Source of the DNA: Pontibacillus yanchengensis Y32
Lineage (GTDB): Bacteria > Bacillota > Bacilli > Bacillales > BH030062
Assembly (NCBI RefSeq): GCF_000770635.1
Contig: NZ_AVBF01000021.1
Coordinates: 1-59,756, forward strand
Reading direction: 5' to 3'
DNA length: 59,756 nt
Part shown: one piece after another, positions 37,361 through 48,531 of the stretch
Layout of the letters: each line of letters opens with the position of its first letter
How positions within the stretch are numbered: position 1 is the first letter of the stretch
Made by a program: the position numbers and the translations under genes
Notes under the pieces: model-generated
The model's database searches: none
Seen by the model: only the letters and a program-made list of their open reading frames with translations
What the model was told of the DNA's origin: nothing

Positions 37361-37575
37361 AACAAAAGCGCAAGCGCCCTGCTAGCGACGTACAAACTGG
37401 ACGGCTCCGTATGAGATAAAGGAAACACGGAGAGCGACAGCGATCCGATGTTGACTTATCGTAAGGAGGTGCCGGAAGTTTGCTAGTCGCTGGGCGCTGG
37501 AGCTGAACGTGGCCACTTCACTTTTTTAGTTGTACACAAGCACTGAATTTTATAATTTCCTAGACGACAAAAAAA
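37361..37575 (+). repeat. Dispersed multi-hairpin repeat, copy D (internally deleted)
   Basis: The left end (AAAAGCGCAAGCGCCCTGC) and right end (TCGCTGGGCGCTGGAGCTG) match copy A, but the region carrying the CCCAC/GTGGG and GTTCGAT/ATCGAAC hairpins (about 95 bp) is missing. The 60-bp right arm (CACTTTTTTAGTT ... TTTATAATTTCCTA) is shared with copy A and again runs directly into a terminator T-tract. Confidence 0.85.
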
Positions 37576-37602
37576 TGCACAGGCTAACGAAGTAGCCTGT
37601 GC
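37570..37602 (-). terminator. trxB terminator
   Basis: GCACAGGCTA (37577-37586) pairs with TAGCCTGTGC (37593-37602), followed on the minus strand by ATTTTTTTG. It lies about 140 bp beyond trxB. Confidence 0.9.
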
Positions 37603-37743
37603 CAACTATATTAAAAGGGGGTCAATTAGTTAATTATATTGTACCCCATAATTGTTTCATGCGTGTTACAGCAGAATTAAAATGTAATTACGAGTTTATG
37701 AAAAACCGTTTACATTATTCTAAAATAGGCATGATGACAGGAT

Positions 37744-38763
<1,020 letters not shown>

Positions 38764-38786
38764 CTATTAATATGCTCACTAGGGTA

Positions 38787-39803
38787 TCATGCTTGATCCC
38801 AAGGGCCGCCTTGTTGGGAAAGGCTTGGATGTCGCAAGCATCCTTCTTCCCAGAGAGTTAACGCTCGTGAAGGTTCACCACGTTGATAAGCTGAAATACT
38901 AAACCATTTATAATAAGATAAGTGCCCTTTCAGCTTACTCTTTGGCAACACAACAAAGCGTTCATATGCTTCCTGGTAGAAGCCAACTTGCGCTAATGTT
39001 ACGGCTATTTTTAATTGCTGTTGTTCATGAATAGGATACACATTTCGAAGCTGTTGTATGTGTTCATTTGCAGCTTCTGGTTTCCCAGCTAGATGATAGA
39101 ACACAGATAAATTGCACAATGTGTGGATAGAGGAAGGATTCTCTTGCTTCCAATGTTCCTCTAACTCAATTGCATCGATTTGATTTCCATTAAAAAAGAG
39201 CGCCATCGCATAATCATGCTTAGCAGGGAAGTAAGACGGGAAATACCGAGTCATGTCATCCAGAATTGGAAGGGCTTCTTGCCACTCCTGGCGTTCTAGA
39301 TGATAAAACGCAGATTCCTGATAACGCATCAGTTCATCCTCTTCCTCCATGGCCCAATCTTCATCATCATCGTCTTCCTCATCAATATCGACAAGGGTTA
39401 AAAGTTGTTCCGCTTCCTCTTTAAAATCCCCATTCGGAGCTTTCTGCATATACTCTTTCGCATATTTCATCGCATCATGGAACAAGCCAAGATGAGCGTA
39501 ATTATTCGCAATGAGATAAAAGCAATCCACATATTCATGACCGAATTCAGCTAATACATCCATCAATACTTGATTGGCTGAATGATAGTTACCTATTTCT
39601 GTATGAACAACAGATAATTGACATTGGTATAAAGGTTGTTTTGGAGACAGTTCAATAGAGCGATTAATCCATTTAATCGCCTTGTCAAAATCCCTCCGTT
39701 GAAAAGCTTGCACTCCCTTGGAAAAGTAAAAGTCCCCTTCAGGATTGAAAGGGATTACGTTTGGGTGCATGGCTTCCCCTGTGGTGTTCGTGGAGTTGTG
39801 CAT
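38787..39803 (-). CDS. TPR-repeat protein, YvcD-like
   Basis: A 338-aa tetratricopeptide-repeat protein. Helix-pair repeats are seen from about residue 28 (GVQAFQRRDFDKAIKWINRS) to about 330 (AYQRGEPSRALTLWEEGCLR), separated in the middle by a strongly acidic stretch (DEEDDDDEDWAMEEEDE, about 135-155). It is probably a cytosolic scaffold; its place next to trxB and the his operon matches yvcD of B. subtilis. Function unknown. AGAGGAGG precedes the ATG. Confidence 0.8.
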   Translation of the reverse strand: MHNSTNTTGEAMHPNVIPFNPEGDFYFSKGVQAFQRRDFDKAIKWINRSIELSPKQPLYQCQLSVVHTEIGNYHSANQVLMDVLAEFGHEYVDCFYLIANNYAHLGLFHDAMKYAKEYMQKAPNGDFKEEAEQLLTLVDIDEEDDDDEDWAMEEEDELMRYQESAFYHLERQEWQEALPILDDMTRYFPSYFPAKHDYAMALFFNGNQIDAIELEEHWKQENPSSIHTLCNLSVFYHLAGKPEAANEHIQQLRNVYPIHEQQQLKIAVTLAQVGFYQEAYERFVVLPKSKLKGHLSYYKWFSISAYQRGEPSRALTLWEEGCLRHPSLSQQGGPWDQA

Positions 39804-39897
39804 GTAGGTCCTCCTCTTTGAACCAATCCATTCTCAAAGCAGTATATCATATCCACAGGGCATTATACACTATATACCGTTTTTATCCAATAGCACG

Positions 39898-40527
39898 TCA
39901 CTTTTTCTGATGGCGCTCCTCCAGAGCTCGCAGTACGTCATCGAATGGCAAACCGCGCTCTGTTAAAAGCATGAGCGTATGGAATAACAAATCAGCTGTT
40001 TCCCATGTAAGTTCCTCATGGTCATCGTTTTTAGCAGCAATGATCACTTCACCAGCTTCTTCGGTTACTTTTTTGGCAATACGGTCGACGCCGTTTTGGA
40101 ACATTTCTGATGTGTACGAGCCTTCTGGTAAGGTTGCTTTACGCTCGGAGAGCACACGCTGAAGTTCATCAAGGATTTGATAGCGATGATCAGATGGCTC
40201 CGTTTGCTTTCCATAAAACGTCGTAGAGAAGCAGCTGTAATCTCCTTTATGACAGGCCGGACCATTTGGAATGACCTGAACGAGTACTGCATCTTGATCA
40301 CAGTCATACTTCATCGAATGGATGGCCTGTGTATTTCCTGATGTTGCTCCTTTGTGCCACAATTCTTGGCGAGAACGACTATAAAAAACGGTTTCTCCCG
40401 TTTCCATCGACTTTTCTACTGCTTCCTGGTTCATATAGGCAAGTGTTAATACTTCCTTGCTCTGAGCATCTTGAACAATAGCTGGCACTAGTCCTTGCTC
40501 ATCAAATTGAATTTCCTCGATATTCAT
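39898..40527 (-). CDS. hisI: Bifunctional phosphoribosyl-AMP cyclohydrolase / -ATP pyrophosphatase
   Basis: A 209-aa fusion for histidine steps 2 and 3. The HisI domain (residues 1-110) has the Zn/Mg ligands in [19 protein letters not shown] and CHKGDYSCF; the HisE domain (about 115-209) has the [14 protein letters not shown] helix. It is the last gene of the his operon and overlaps hisF by 4 bp. No clear terminator was seen behind it. Confidence 0.96.
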   Translation of the reverse strand: MNIEEIQFDEQGLVPAIVQDAQSKEVLTLAYMNQEAVEKSMETGETVFYSRSRQELWHKGATSGNTQAIHSMKYDCDQDAVLVQVIPNGPACHKGDYSCFSTTFYGKQTEPSDHRYQILDELQRVLSERKATLPEGSYTSEMFQNGVDRIAKKVTEEAGEVIIAAKNDDHEELTWETADLLFHTLMLLTERGLPFDDVLRALEERHQKK

Positions 40528-41282
40528 CGTACATGCACCCCATTCTGTTTCAGTATATCTTTTACATTTTCAACGGATGTTTCTTTATAGTGAAAAATAG
40601 ACGCCGCTAACGCTGCATCTGCTTTGGCATCCTGAAACACATCAACAAAATGTTGTGCATTTCCAGCTCCACCTGAGGCAATAACAGGGATTTGGACAAC
40701 CTCTTGCACAGCTTTTAAGAGTTCCAAGTCGAATCCTGTTTTTTCTCCGTCTTGGTCCATGCTCGTTAATAGCAATTCCCCAGCACCAGACGCTTCCACT
40801 TTTTTCGCCCATTCCAGTACTTCCCATTCTGTACCTTTTCGCCCACCATGGGTATAAACACGCCATGAACCTAGCTCTTCATCGTACCGGGCATCAATGG
40901 CAACGACGATACACTGGGACCCAAAGAAATTCGCTCCTTCTGTTACGAGCTCTGGGTTACGAACGGCAGCTGAATTTAAGGATACTTTATCTGCACCGGC
41001 GCGAAGGATGGCACGCATATCTTCAAGCGAGCCTATGCCACCGCCAACCGTAAACGGAATCGCTAGCGTAGCAGCCACTTCCCTGACCACTTCGATCATC
41101 GTTTTACGTCCTTCATGGGTAGCTGAAATATCTAGAAATACAAGCTCGTCTGCACCTTGCTCATCATAAATGGTCGCTAATTCAACTGGATCACCAGCGT
41201 CTCGAATTTGGACGAATTGAATGCCTTTCACAACGCGACCATCTTTCACGTCCAAACATGGGATAATACGTTTCGTTAGCAT
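40524..41282 (-). CDS. hisF: Imidazole glycerol phosphate synthase cyclase subunit
   Basis: A 252-aa half-barrel-duplicated TIM barrel that closes the imidazole ring with ammonia delivered from HisH. The catalytic Asp11 lies in [13 protein letters not shown] and the second in DGEKTGFD. Phosphate-binding loops GGGI and ASGGAG are present. It overlaps hisA by 1 bp and hisI by 4 bp. Confidence 0.97.
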   Translation of the reverse strand: MLTKRIIPCLDVKDGRVVKGIQFVQIRDAGDPVELATIYDEQGADELVFLDISATHEGRKTMIEVVREVAATLAIPFTVGGGIGSLEDMRAILRAGADKVSLNSAAVRNPELVTEGANFFGSQCIVVAIDARYDEELGSWRVYTHGGRKGTEWEVLEWAKKVEASGAGELLLTSMDQDGEKTGFDLELLKAVQEVVQIPVIASGGAGNAQHFVDVFQDAKADAALAASIFHYKETSVENVKDILKQNGVHVR

Positions 41283-42016
41283 TACGCTTTCACCTCAGCA
41301 ATCGCATCTTTCAAGGTGATTTCTTTCGTATAAATCGCCTTACCAACTATCGCGCCAGCTACATTACGATTCGCATATTGCTTCAGTTCTTTTAAATCGT
41401 TTAGATTTGATACGCCGCCAGATGCGATCACTTCTTTGCCTGTTACCTCAGCTAATTCTACAATCGCCTTTGTGTTTGGTCCGCCCATCATGCCATCTTT
41501 GGAAATATCCGTGAAGATAAACGTTTCTACTCCAACATCGGCAAAATATTTTCCTACTTCGGTTGCTTTTTGATCAGAATTCGTCATCCAGCCTTCTGTG
41601 GCGACATAACCGTCACGAGCATCGAGGCCAATGGCGATACGATGACCATACTCCTCCACAAGCTCTTTGGTTAGCTCAGGATTAGAAATCGCAAGGCTTC
41701 CGATGATGACACGGTCCACTCCGTTATCTAAATAATAGGCAACATCTTCTTTCGAGCGAATGCCACCGCCCATTTGCACCTTAACAGGTAAATCCTTTGC
41801 CACATTCAAAATAAGAGCTGCATTCGCGCGAGAACCATCGCGCGCTCCATCTAAATCAACCATATGAATCCATTCCGCACCATGCTCTACAAAATCGCGC
41901 GCTACGTCATAAGGGGAATCTCCATAAACTGTTTCTCTATTAAAATCGCCTTGCTGAAGGCGGACACATTTTCCTTCTTTCATATCAATTGCTGGATAGA
42001 TTGTAAATGTACTCAT
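41282..42016 (-). CDS. hisA: ProFAR isomerase
   Basis: A 244-aa TIM barrel that isomerises the ProFAR sugar. The catalytic Asp lies in [14 protein letters not shown], the second in [14 protein letters not shown]; phosphate loops are QMGGGIRS and ASGGVS. It starts 3 bp after hisH. Confidence 0.97.
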   Translation of the reverse strand: MSTFTIYPAIDMKEGKCVRLQQGDFNRETVYGDSPYDVARDFVEHGAEWIHMVDLDGARDGSRANAALILNVAKDLPVKVQMGGGIRSKEDVAYYLDNGVDRVIIGSLAISNPELTKELVEEYGHRIAIGLDARDGYVATEGWMTNSDQKATEVGKYFADVGVETFIFTDISKDGMMGGPNTKAIVELAEVTGKEVIASGGVSNLNDLKELKQYANRNVAGAIVGKAIYTKEITLKDAIAEVKA

Positions 42017-42019
42017 TGC

Positions 42020-42661
42020 TTACTCCTTTCCGCCTCTCACTGCTAGTAGATCACAAAAGTTCTTCAAAATCGTCATGCCTGTCGAGCCACTTTTTTCGGG
42101 GTGGAACTGAGTTCCATACACATTTCCTCGCCCTACCACAGCAGGTACATCCGTCTCATAGGAGGCACTTGCTAAAATGACGGAAGGATCTGGTGTATCC
42201 ACGTAATAGGAGTGAACAAAATACACATACCCATCTTCTATATCGTTAAGCAACGATGCCTCTGGATGCCTTTGGTCTAAATGATTCCAACCCATATGCG
42301 GTATCTTAAAACGAGTGCCCGCTTCGTTCTTTCCTGTAAATCGAACAATGCGCCCGGGAAGTAAATTCAAGCCTTTCGTTAGCATATTTTCCTCACTTTC
42401 TTCAAAAAGCAACTGCATGCCTAAACAAATGCCTAAAAGCGGTGTACCTTCGTCGACTTTACGAAGCACATATTCCTTCATCCCCGCTTCTTCCAGGGCT
42501 TTCATAGCATCTGGAAAAGCACCTACTCCTGGTAGAATGAGGCCTTCACATTGTTCTAATTCATCTGGTGATGCAGAAAGGGTATAAGGTACATCTAATC
42601 GTTCCAGCGCTTTCGAGACACTGAACAAATTGCCCATCCCGTAATCAATAATGCCAATCAT
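42020..42661 (-). CDS. hisH: Imidazole glycerol phosphate synthase glutaminase subunit
   Basis: A 213-aa class I glutamine amidotransferase that feeds ammonia to HisF. The nucleophile is the Cys in LLGICLGMQLLF; the His-Glu pair is in GTQFHPEKSG. It directly abuts hisB (no gap). Confidence 0.97.
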   Translation of the reverse strand: MIGIIDYGMGNLFSVSKALERLDVPYTLSASPDELEQCEGLILPGVGAFPDAMKALEEAGMKEYVLRKVDEGTPLLGICLGMQLLFEESEENMLTKGLNLLPGRIVRFTGKNEAGTRFKIPHMGWNHLDQRHPEASLLNDIEDGYVYFVHSYYVDTPDPSVILASASYETDVPAVVGRGNVYGTQFHPEKSGSTGMTILKNFCDLLAVRGGKE

Positions 42662-43255
42662 TTATAGACTCCCCTTCGTGGACATGATCCCTTCTATACG
42701 CGGATCGATTTGCGTCGCTTCATCTAGTGCTCTGGCAGTAGCTTTAAACATCGCCTCAATGATGTGATGCGTATTCGAGCCATGATGAACGACAATATGT
42801 AAATTCATGCGACCTTCTAAGGCAAGCTTCCAGAAAAATTCATGCACATTTTCCGTATCGAACGTGCCTACCTTTTCAGCTGGTAGATCCGCTTTCCACT
42901 CCAGATGAGGACGATCACTCAAGTCAACCGCAACCGTAACAAGGGTTTCGTCCATCGGCATCGTAAACGAACCATAGCGCCTGATCCCTTGTTTATCGCC
43001 TACTGCTTGTCGGAGTGCTTGACCTAGCACAATTCCGATATCTTCGGTAAGGTGATGGTCATCCACATGAACATCCCCTTCACCTTGTATCGTTAGGTTA
43101 AAAAAGCCATGCTTTTTGAAAAGCTCCAGCATATGTGTCATAAAAGGAACTTGAGTGTCTACCTCTCCACTTCCATTCCCATCTAAATCAAGTTGAAGGG
43201 AAATCTGGGTTTCGCCTGTTTTTCGTTCAAGGTGGCTAATCCGTTTATCCGTCAT
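42662..43255 (-). CDS. hisB: Imidazoleglycerol-phosphate dehydratase
   Basis: A 197-aa Mn-dependent dehydratase (monofunctional, with no phosphatase domain). The two metal motifs are [13 protein letters not shown] and [16 protein letters not shown]. It overlaps hisD by 4 bp. Confidence 0.97.
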   Translation of the reverse strand: MTDKRISHLERKTGETQISLQLDLDGNGSGEVDTQVPFMTHMLELFKKHGFFNLTIQGEGDVHVDDHHLTEDIGIVLGQALRQAVGDKQGIRRYGSFTMPMDETLVTVAVDLSDRPHLEWKADLPAEKVGTFDTENVHEFFWKLALEGRMNLHIVVHHGSNTHHIIEAMFKATARALDEATQIDPRIEGIMSTKGSL

Positions 43256-44526
43256 GACTCATCGTCCTTTCGCTTTTCGATTGCTTTTGCATGGGCTTCT
43301 AATCCTTCTAATCGGGCAAATCGTGCAATTTTATCTGCGTTCTGCTCATACGCCTGCTTACTATAGTAAATAACACTTGATTTTTTCACAAAATCATCTA
43401 CATTTAATGGACTGGAGAAGCGCGCCGTGCCGCTCGTAGGTAGCACGTGGTTCGGTCCTGCGAAATAGTCTCCAACTGGCTCTGAGCTATAACGTCCAAG
43501 AAATATCGCACCTGCATGCTTGATGCTTCCTAGCACACCAAATGGTTCTTCCATCATGATTTCTAAGTGTTCTGGCGCAATTGAATTAACGACATCAATG
43601 GCCCCTTCTTGACTATTACATAACACAATCGCACCGAAATCACGGATACTAGCTCCTGCAATGTCTTTTCGTGGGAGTTGTTCCAGTTGCTGATCTACTT
43701 CTTCCGCCACCGCTTTTGCTAACGATTCAGAGGTTGTCACAAGGACACTTGAGGAGCGTTCGTCATGCTCTGCTTGAGATAAAAGATCGGCTGCAACTTC
43801 ACCAGGCTTGGCGGTTTCATCTGCAAGCACAACAATCTCACTTGGTCCTGCAATCATATCAATATCTACATCGCCGAACACTTCACGTTTGGCCAAGGCT
43901 ACATAAATATTACCCGGACCAACAATTTTATCGACAGGTTGGATGGATTCTGTTCCATAGGCGAGTGCCGCTACAGCCTGGGCACCACCTACTTTATATA
44001 CTTCTTTCACTCCTGCAATTTCTGCCGCTACTAAGACACCTGCAGGTAACGTCCCCTCTTCTGAAGGTGGGGAGACCATTACAATACGATCTACACCAGC
44101 AACTACCGCCGGAAGTACGTTCATAAACACAGAGGAAGGATATGCAGCTGTTCCACCAGGGACATACACACCTACTGCATCTAATGGCGTAACTTTTTGA
44201 CCTAAGACCGTTCCATCTTCGTTCGTGTCAAACCAAGACTGACGAATCTGTTTTTCATGAAAAGATTTAATATTCTCAGCTGCCTCTTTGAGGATATCAA
44301 TATCTTTCGTATCTAACGCTTCACGTGCTTGATTAAACTCTTCCTCTGTCACACGAAGCTGTGATAACGACGCACCATCCAACTTGTTTGTATAATGAAA
44401 CAGTGCTTCATCCTGTTTTGATTGAACGTCAGCAATGATTTCTTTGACTGTTTCTCGTTGTTTTTCGGTCCCGCCATCTACACTTCGTTTGATAGAAGCT
44501 AAATCGTTCGGTGTAACAATGTCCAT
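43252..44526 (-). CDS. hisD: Histidinol dehydrogenase
   Basis: A 424-aa NAD-dependent Zn enzyme for the last two oxidation steps. It shows [14 protein letters not shown] near 125, [16 protein letters not shown] near 205, [13 protein letters not shown] near 225 and the catalytic EHLEIM near 325. The gap to hisG is 14 bp. Confidence 0.97.
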   Translation of the reverse strand: MDIVTPNDLASIKRSVDGGTEKQRETVKEIIADVQSKQDEALFHYTNKLDGASLSQLRVTEEEFNQAREALDTKDIDILKEAAENIKSFHEKQIRQSWFDTNEDGTVLGQKVTPLDAVGVYVPGGTAAYPSSVFMNVLPAVVAGVDRIVMVSPPSEEGTLPAGVLVAAEIAGVKEVYKVGGAQAVAALAYGTESIQPVDKIVGPGNIYVALAKREVFGDVDIDMIAGPSEIVVLADETAKPGEVAADLLSQAEHDERSSSVLVTTSESLAKAVAEEVDQQLEQLPRKDIAGASIRDFGAIVLCNSQEGAIDVVNSIAPEHLEIMMEEPFGVLGSIKHAGAIFLGRYSSEPVGDYFAGPNHVLPTSGTARFSSPLNVDDFVKKSSVIYYSKQAYEQNADKIARFARLEGLEAHAKAIEKRKDDES

Positions 44527-44540
44527 GGCTTATATCCTCC

Positions 44541-45167
44541 TTATCCAGCTATTTGTTCGCTTAATTTTTCAATAATAGGGTCAAGAGACGAACTCTTAAT
44601 ACGATAACTAACTGGGTTAACGATAAATCGAGAGGTAATATCGGCAATTTTCTCATACTCTACAAGCCCATTCTCTTTTAACGTACGTCCAGAAGATACA
44701 ATATCAACAATTCTGTCTGTTAACCCAATTAACGGTGCTAATTCAATCGAACCATTTAAAGGAATGATTTCAATTTGCTCGCCTTGCTCGCGGAAATATT
44801 CAGAAGCCACGCGAGGATATTTTGTCCCAATCTTAGGTGCAATCTTGCTTAGTGGCTTATCTGGCACACCAGCTACAGCTAAATAGCACGGGCTAATTTG
44901 TAAATCTAACACCTCATACACGTCTCGATCTTGCTCTAATAACACATCTTTTCCAGCAATACCGCAATCGGCTGCACCATATTCCACGTACGTGACGACG
45001 TCCATAGGCTTAGCCAGCATCAATCGAATTTTGTATTCAGGAAATTCTAAAATAAGCTTTCTTGACTCTTCCACATCTGTGAAGTCATAGCCAATCTGTT
45101 TTAACAATTCAGCTGCCTCTTCAAAGATACGACCCTTTGGCATCGCAATCGTTAGCCAATCACTCAT
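44541..45167 (-). CDS. hisG: ATP phosphoribosyltransferase, short form
   Basis: A 208-aa catalytic subunit of the short form, which lacks the regulatory domain and needs HisZ. It shows [11 protein letters not shown] at the start and [16 protein letters not shown] near 165. The start at 45167 follows GGAGGTGGCGAAT and shares one base with the hisZ stop (TAATG), a coupling that fits the obligatory HisGZ complex. Confidence 0.97.
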   Translation of the reverse strand: MSDWLTIAMPKGRIFEEAAELLKQIGYDFTDVEESRKLILEFPEYKIRLMLAKPMDVVTYVEYGAADCGIAGKDVLLEQDRDVYEVLDLQISPCYLAVAGVPDKPLSKIAPKIGTKYPRVASEYFREQGEQIEIIPLNGSIELAPLIGLTDRIVDIVSSGRTLKENGLVEYEKIADITSRFIVNPVSYRIKSSSLDPIIEKLSEQIAG

Positions 45168-46348
45168 TATTCGCCACCTCCTGTGGTTACATCGTACACC
45201 CATGTATAACGTGCTTCCATTTGCGAGTTTTCTTCCAGATGACCTTTATGCTGAAGAGCCACCTGTTGCCCGTTTGCTCTTGCGGATTGCGCTTTTTGTA
45301 ATCCTTTTTGAAACGAATCATCATTATACAGCACCAATACGTGCTCCTCACCGTCTTCCTCCTGAGAAAGTGCTTCGACTAAGCGATCCAGTCTTATCGC
45401 AAACCCTGTGGCAGAAGCATTTGATTGGAAGGAAGGCAGTAATTGATCATAACGACCACCATTACATAACAGCGACCCTAAATGAGGGGCATAGCCTTCG
45501 AATAAAATCCCTGTATAGTAGTGCATATGGCTAATAAGGTTCAAATCAAAGGATACATACTGACTAACGCCATACACTTCTAATAGATCGCGTAATTGCT
45601 TTAATTCCCCAATTGCCTGATGACACGCACCGTTTGTCGTAATGTCTTCCGCTTTGGAAAGGACATTCTCCTCCCCACGCAGAGATAAAAGCTGCGTAAG
45701 ACGCTTTTTATCCGTCTCTGAAAGGTCAACTTCTTGAAGGGCTTTACGGAAACCTACATAGTTCTTGCGGAAAAGGTAGCGTAAGAACATTTCCGAAGTT
45801 TCTTCGTCATCGCCAAAAATTTCTGTCAGCAATCCTCTCACATATCCAATATGGCCTATTGTAAGTTGAAACTGCTCTAAACCAGATGCCTTAAGCGATT
45901 CAACTTGAAGCGCAATAACCTCAGCGTCTGCATATATGGAGTTTTCCCCTATGTATTCCACACCTACTTGTTCAAACTGTGCTGGCTTGCCACCTTCAAT
46001 TTGCTGGGCACGAAACACAGGTCCATCATAGCTCAACCGTACAGGATAACCTTGTTCCTTAAGCTGAGAAGCAGCCACGCGCGCAATTGGTGCAGTCAAA
46101 TCTGGACGCAGAACCAGCGTATGTCCTTGCTGATCCAATAGCTTAAAGAGTTGCGTTTCATCAATCGCACTTGCCTCTCCCACTGTATCTAGATATTCAA
46201 GCATCGGTGTATCAAGAAACTGATATCCCCATGACTCTATTGTTTGCGATAATGCTTGTCTTGCTTTTCGTTTTTGATTATAGAAAAAAGGTAATGTGTC
46301 CCTCATTCCTAATGGTTTCTCAAACATAAGACGATTTGCCACAGTCAT
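45167..46348 (-). CDS. hisZ: ATP phosphoribosyltransferase regulatory subunit
   Basis: A 393-aa histidyl-tRNA-synthetase paralogue without tRNA charging activity, giving HisG its activity and feedback inhibition. Class II motifs are degenerate: [10 protein letters not shown] at the start, [12 protein letters not shown] near 80, [10 protein letters not shown] near 110, and [12 protein letters not shown] near 325. ATG at 46348 is chosen because GAGAGG lies just ahead. It is the first gene of the operon hisZGDBHAFI. hisC and histidinol phosphatase are not in the cluster, as usual in Bacillus. Confidence 0.95.
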   Translation of the reverse strand: MTVANRLMFEKPLGMRDTLPFFYNQKRKARQALSQTIESWGYQFLDTPMLEYLDTVGEASAIDETQLFKLLDQQGHTLVLRPDLTAPIARVAASQLKEQGYPVRLSYDGPVFRAQQIEGGKPAQFEQVGVEYIGENSIYADAEVIALQVESLKASGLEQFQLTIGHIGYVRGLLTEIFGDDEETSEMFLRYLFRKNYVGFRKALQEVDLSETDKKRLTQLLSLRGEENVLSKAEDITTNGACHQAIGELKQLRDLLEVYGVSQYVSFDLNLISHMHYYTGILFEGYAPHLGSLLCNGGRYDQLLPSFQSNASATGFAIRLDRLVEALSQEEDGEEHVLVLYNDDSFQKGLQKAQSARANGQQVALQHKGHLEENSQMEARYTWVYDVTTGGGE

Positions 46349-46409
46349 TTGCACCTCTCTTGATTAGGATAAATAGTATAAACAATTCTCAATCCTTTAA
46401 CTTGCTAAT

Positions 46410-46438
46410 ATGCTACCAAAGTAAAGATAATCCGTCAA
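46410..46438 (-). promoter_or_regulatory. Probable promoter of the his operon
   Basis: TTGACG (46433-46438), a 17-bp spacer and TAGCAT (46410-46415) on the minus strand, about 60 bp upstream of hisZ. No T-box or histidine-codon leader was seen. Confidence 0.5.
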
Positions 46439-46595
46439 CGCATGACTCTCTTAGGTAAACTCTAACATGTATCTACTGTTTTTCCTCTTCATATGTTTCC
46501 CTATATCGATTTAGAAAAACGCATCCCCTTTGTAAAGGAGGGGATCTGACTTGGATAAAGATGAGAAAAATTATTCACTATTTTTGTCGAATGAC

Positions 46596-46625
46596 TTGGT
46601 ATTTTTGAACTAGTACTTATATAAT
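46596..46625 (+). promoter_or_regulatory. Promoter of the riboswitch-diguanylate cyclase unit
   Basis: TTGGTA (46596-46601), an 18-bp spacer and TATAAT (46620-46625). The transcript would start about 10-15 bp before the aptamer. Confidence 0.65.
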
Positions 46626-46640
46626 AGAAATAGACAAAAT

Positions 46641-46724
46641 TTAGAAAAGGCAAACTTACTGAAAAGTAAGGACGCAAAGTCACGAGCCTAAAGGTGTTTA
46701 CCAAAGGTGGTTGGGCTGCCGAAT
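46641..46724 (+). ncRNA. c-di-GMP-I (GEMM) riboswitch aptamer
   Basis: The core consensus is well matched: GGCAAAC, stem TTACT-GAAA-AGTAA with a GNRA loop, GGACGCAAAGTC, ACGAGCCTAAAGG as the tetraloop receptor side, a variable hairpin, then GGGCTGCCG closing the outer helix. Followed at once by a terminator hairpin, it should switch transcription of the downstream GGDEF gene according to c-di-GMP. Confidence 0.92.
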
Positions 46725-46735
46725 AAAAAGGAAGC

Positions 46736-46768
46736 TAAGGCATACCTTTTTCGGGTTGCCTTTTTCTT
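46736..46768 (+). terminator. Riboswitch expression platform (terminator)
   Basis: AAGGCA-T-ACC (46737-46746) pairs with GGTTGCCTT (46754-46762), followed by TTTTTC. An anti-terminator pairing with the aptamer 3' side is likely, but its exact form was not worked out. Confidence 0.8.
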
Positions 46769-46822
46769 ATGGAATCAAGACAACAGACACATAGAATAAC
46801 TTTTTTATAGAAGGTGAGATGG

Positions 46823-47776
46823 GTGAAGATAGTTTGGATAAGCATTGGAGTTGTGTTAGGCGTTTTAGCGCTAAAAAGCATCCAGCTTATGAAAAAGAGA
46901 AAAGATGAAAGCAACACGCAAGAGGATTGTCGTATTTATCATCTATTAGAACATGCGAAGGATATTATTTATTATGTGGAGATCGAACCAATCCCGAGGT
47001 ATCGATACCTTAGTCCTTCCATTGATACTGCGCTTGGAGATAACGTACTTGAAGAGACGTTCGAGAATCCTTTCGCCATATTTGATCGAATTCACCCAGA
47101 AGACTATAACACCCTAGAACAAAAAATCAACGGCCAAATTGATTTCAATCAGCCTATTATTCAACGCTGGAAGCACAATAATGGCAATTATATTTGGTTT
47201 GAGGAATACGCTACACCTATTTATGCGCATGGAAAAATCGTTGCACTGCAAGGCATTATTCGTAATATTAGTGATAAAGTAGAGCTAATGGAACGACTGG
47301 AATACCAAGTATCACACGATCGCCTCACAGGCATCCACAATCGTGATTTTTTTGAGAACCATATGAGAAAATACAACCAAACGGATGAATCTGTAGCAAT
47401 GGTTTTATGTGATTTGGATAATCTTAAATCGATCAATGATACATTTGGACACAAACAAGGCGATGAATTAATCCAAAATACAGCTACCGTGCTCTCTTCC
47501 TTCTCCGCTACAGATACCACTGTCTGTAGAGTAGGCGGAGATGAATTTGCCTTGCTTCTTACAAACACATCAGACTCTGAGGTTACGAAATTAGTCAACG
47601 ATCTCACAGATCAGCTTGAGCAATTCAACGAAACAGCAAAATTCCCAATCTACATCTCCATGGGATATGCCTTTCGTTCGAATTCACGAGGTGAGATGGA
47701 AAACATGTATATGGAAGCTGATAAATGGATGTATGAACATAAGAATGGAAAAGAGGGACAGCTTTCGTTTGGGTAA
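46823..47776 (+). CDS. Diguanylate cyclase with PAS domain
   Basis: A 317-aa membrane-anchored enzyme that makes c-di-GMP from two GTP. It has an N-terminal membrane helix (residues 2-22), a PAS domain (about 40-150; RIHPEDYNTLEQ, HNNGNYIWFEE), then the GGDEF domain (about 160-317) with DRLTGIHNRDFF, CDLDNLKSINDTFGH and an intact GGDEF at 238-242. The inhibitory RxxD site ahead of GGDEF is absent (SATD at that place). GTG at 46823 is chosen, since AAGGTGA precedes it; an earlier GTG overlaps that site. It sits behind a c-di-GMP riboswitch. Confidence 0.93.
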   Translation: MKIVWISIGVVLGVLALKSIQLMKKRKDESNTQEDCRIYHLLEHAKDIIYYVEIEPIPRYRYLSPSIDTALGDNVLEETFENPFAIFDRIHPEDYNTLEQKINGQIDFNQPIIQRWKHNNGNYIWFEEYATPIYAHGKIVALQGIIRNISDKVELMERLEYQVSHDRLTGIHNRDFFENHMRKYNQTDESVAMVLCDLDNLKSINDTFGHKQGDELIQNTATVLSSFSATDTTVCRVGGDEFALLLTNTSDSEVTKLVNDLTDQLEQFNETAKFPIYISMGYAFRSNSRGEMENMYMEADKWMYEHKNGKEGQLSFG

Positions 47777-47843
47777 GCTGTCTCTTTTTTTGGAGACTTG
47801 GGTTCGAGATAATCTAGAGGCACCGCACGTCGCCAAAACTGCG

Positions 47844-47987
47844 GTCGCTCCTATTTTGGAAAAGTTGCTCTGAATTCGGTGAAAGTCGCTCCTGATTTTC
47901 AAATGTCGCTCCTATATCCAGATAGTCGCTCCTATTTTCTGAATGTCGCTCCTAATCTCGAAAACTCGCTCGCAAACCCTCCCTGTG
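47844..47987 (-). repeat. Phased repeat array 4 (GAGCGAC on the minus strand)
   Basis: On the plus strand GTCGCTC-type cores start at 47844, 47864, 47885, 47905, 47925, 47945 and 47965 (spacings 20, 21, 20, 20, 20, 20). On the minus strand they read GAGCGAC, as in array 1. The last 64 bp (47924-47987) are repeated exactly at 48532-48595. It lies behind the diguanylate cyclase gene. Confidence 0.85.
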
Positions 47988-48082
47988 AAGCTGAGCACTC
48001 GTCCGACCCTAGACGTTGCGCTGCACGGCGCCAAACCGCGTTTTGGATAGAATTTAATTCTTTAATTTTACTAGGTTTCACT

Positions 48083-48244
48083 TCAATTTTTGTCATATCT
48101 TCTTCTTAGAAAATATATTAAAAAGGCTCCAGTAGAAGCGAAAAATATGGCCCAACTAGGAATGATATCTTCAGTAAATAAACTAACTAACAGTACTAAA
48201 AACAACATTAAAGATATCAATTTAATAATAATATTCATAACCAA
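48083..48244 (-). CDS. Small membrane protein, 53 aa
   Basis: A TTG at 48244, 8 bp behind GGAGG, opens a frame of 53 codons ending TGA 48083-48085; an ATG two codons on is less well spaced. Two hydrophobic segments (about residues 3-22 and 28-46) flank TEDIIPS; the tail is basic (LRRRYDKN). No family is recognised. It is enclosed by the two copies of the 64-bp direct repeat. Confidence 0.5.
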   Translation of the reverse strand: MVMNIIIKLISLMLFLVLLVSLFTEDIIPSWAIFFASTGAFLIYFLRRRYDKN

Positions 48245-48369
48245 TTGTATGTCCTCCTTTTATAAAACATAAATATAAAGTAGAATTGGATTTTAATATA
48301 TATCATCTAACGTTTTTCCATAAAGAGTATACCCACTCACATTGTAACAACGAACACACACGTTCCTAA

Positions 48370-48530
48370 TCAGTATTTCGCTAAATCTAACCAATTATTG
48401 ATCCAAATGCCTTTTCTAGCGCTCGATATCATGCTCACGCCCCTGTTGTTGAACATCTCTACTACACCAATAGTCGATAAAACCTTTGCTATTCCATTTT
48501 CACATACTAAAACATCACTATTTTTTGAAA
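48370..48530 (-). pseudogene. C-terminal gene remnant cut by a repeat array
   Basis: The minus-strand frame reads SDVLVCENGIAKVLSTIG and, after a few residues, VSMISSARKGIWINNWLDLA and KY to TGA at 48370-48372. It has no start codon; upstream it runs straight into the GAGCGAC repeat at 48532-48595. It looks like the last 50 residues of a gene whose 5' part was replaced by the repeat array. Family not recognised. Confidence 0.4.
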
Positions 48531-48531
48531 A

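Noticed and set aside
43671-44126. A 151-codon plus-strand frame inside hisD
   Set aside because: It is antisense to a well-conserved enzyme; Leu/His/Gln-rich translation is typical of a shadow frame.
46349-46500. T-box or histidine attenuator before hisZ
   Set aside because: No AGGGTGGNACCGCG-like motif, no run of His codons and no terminator pair were found.
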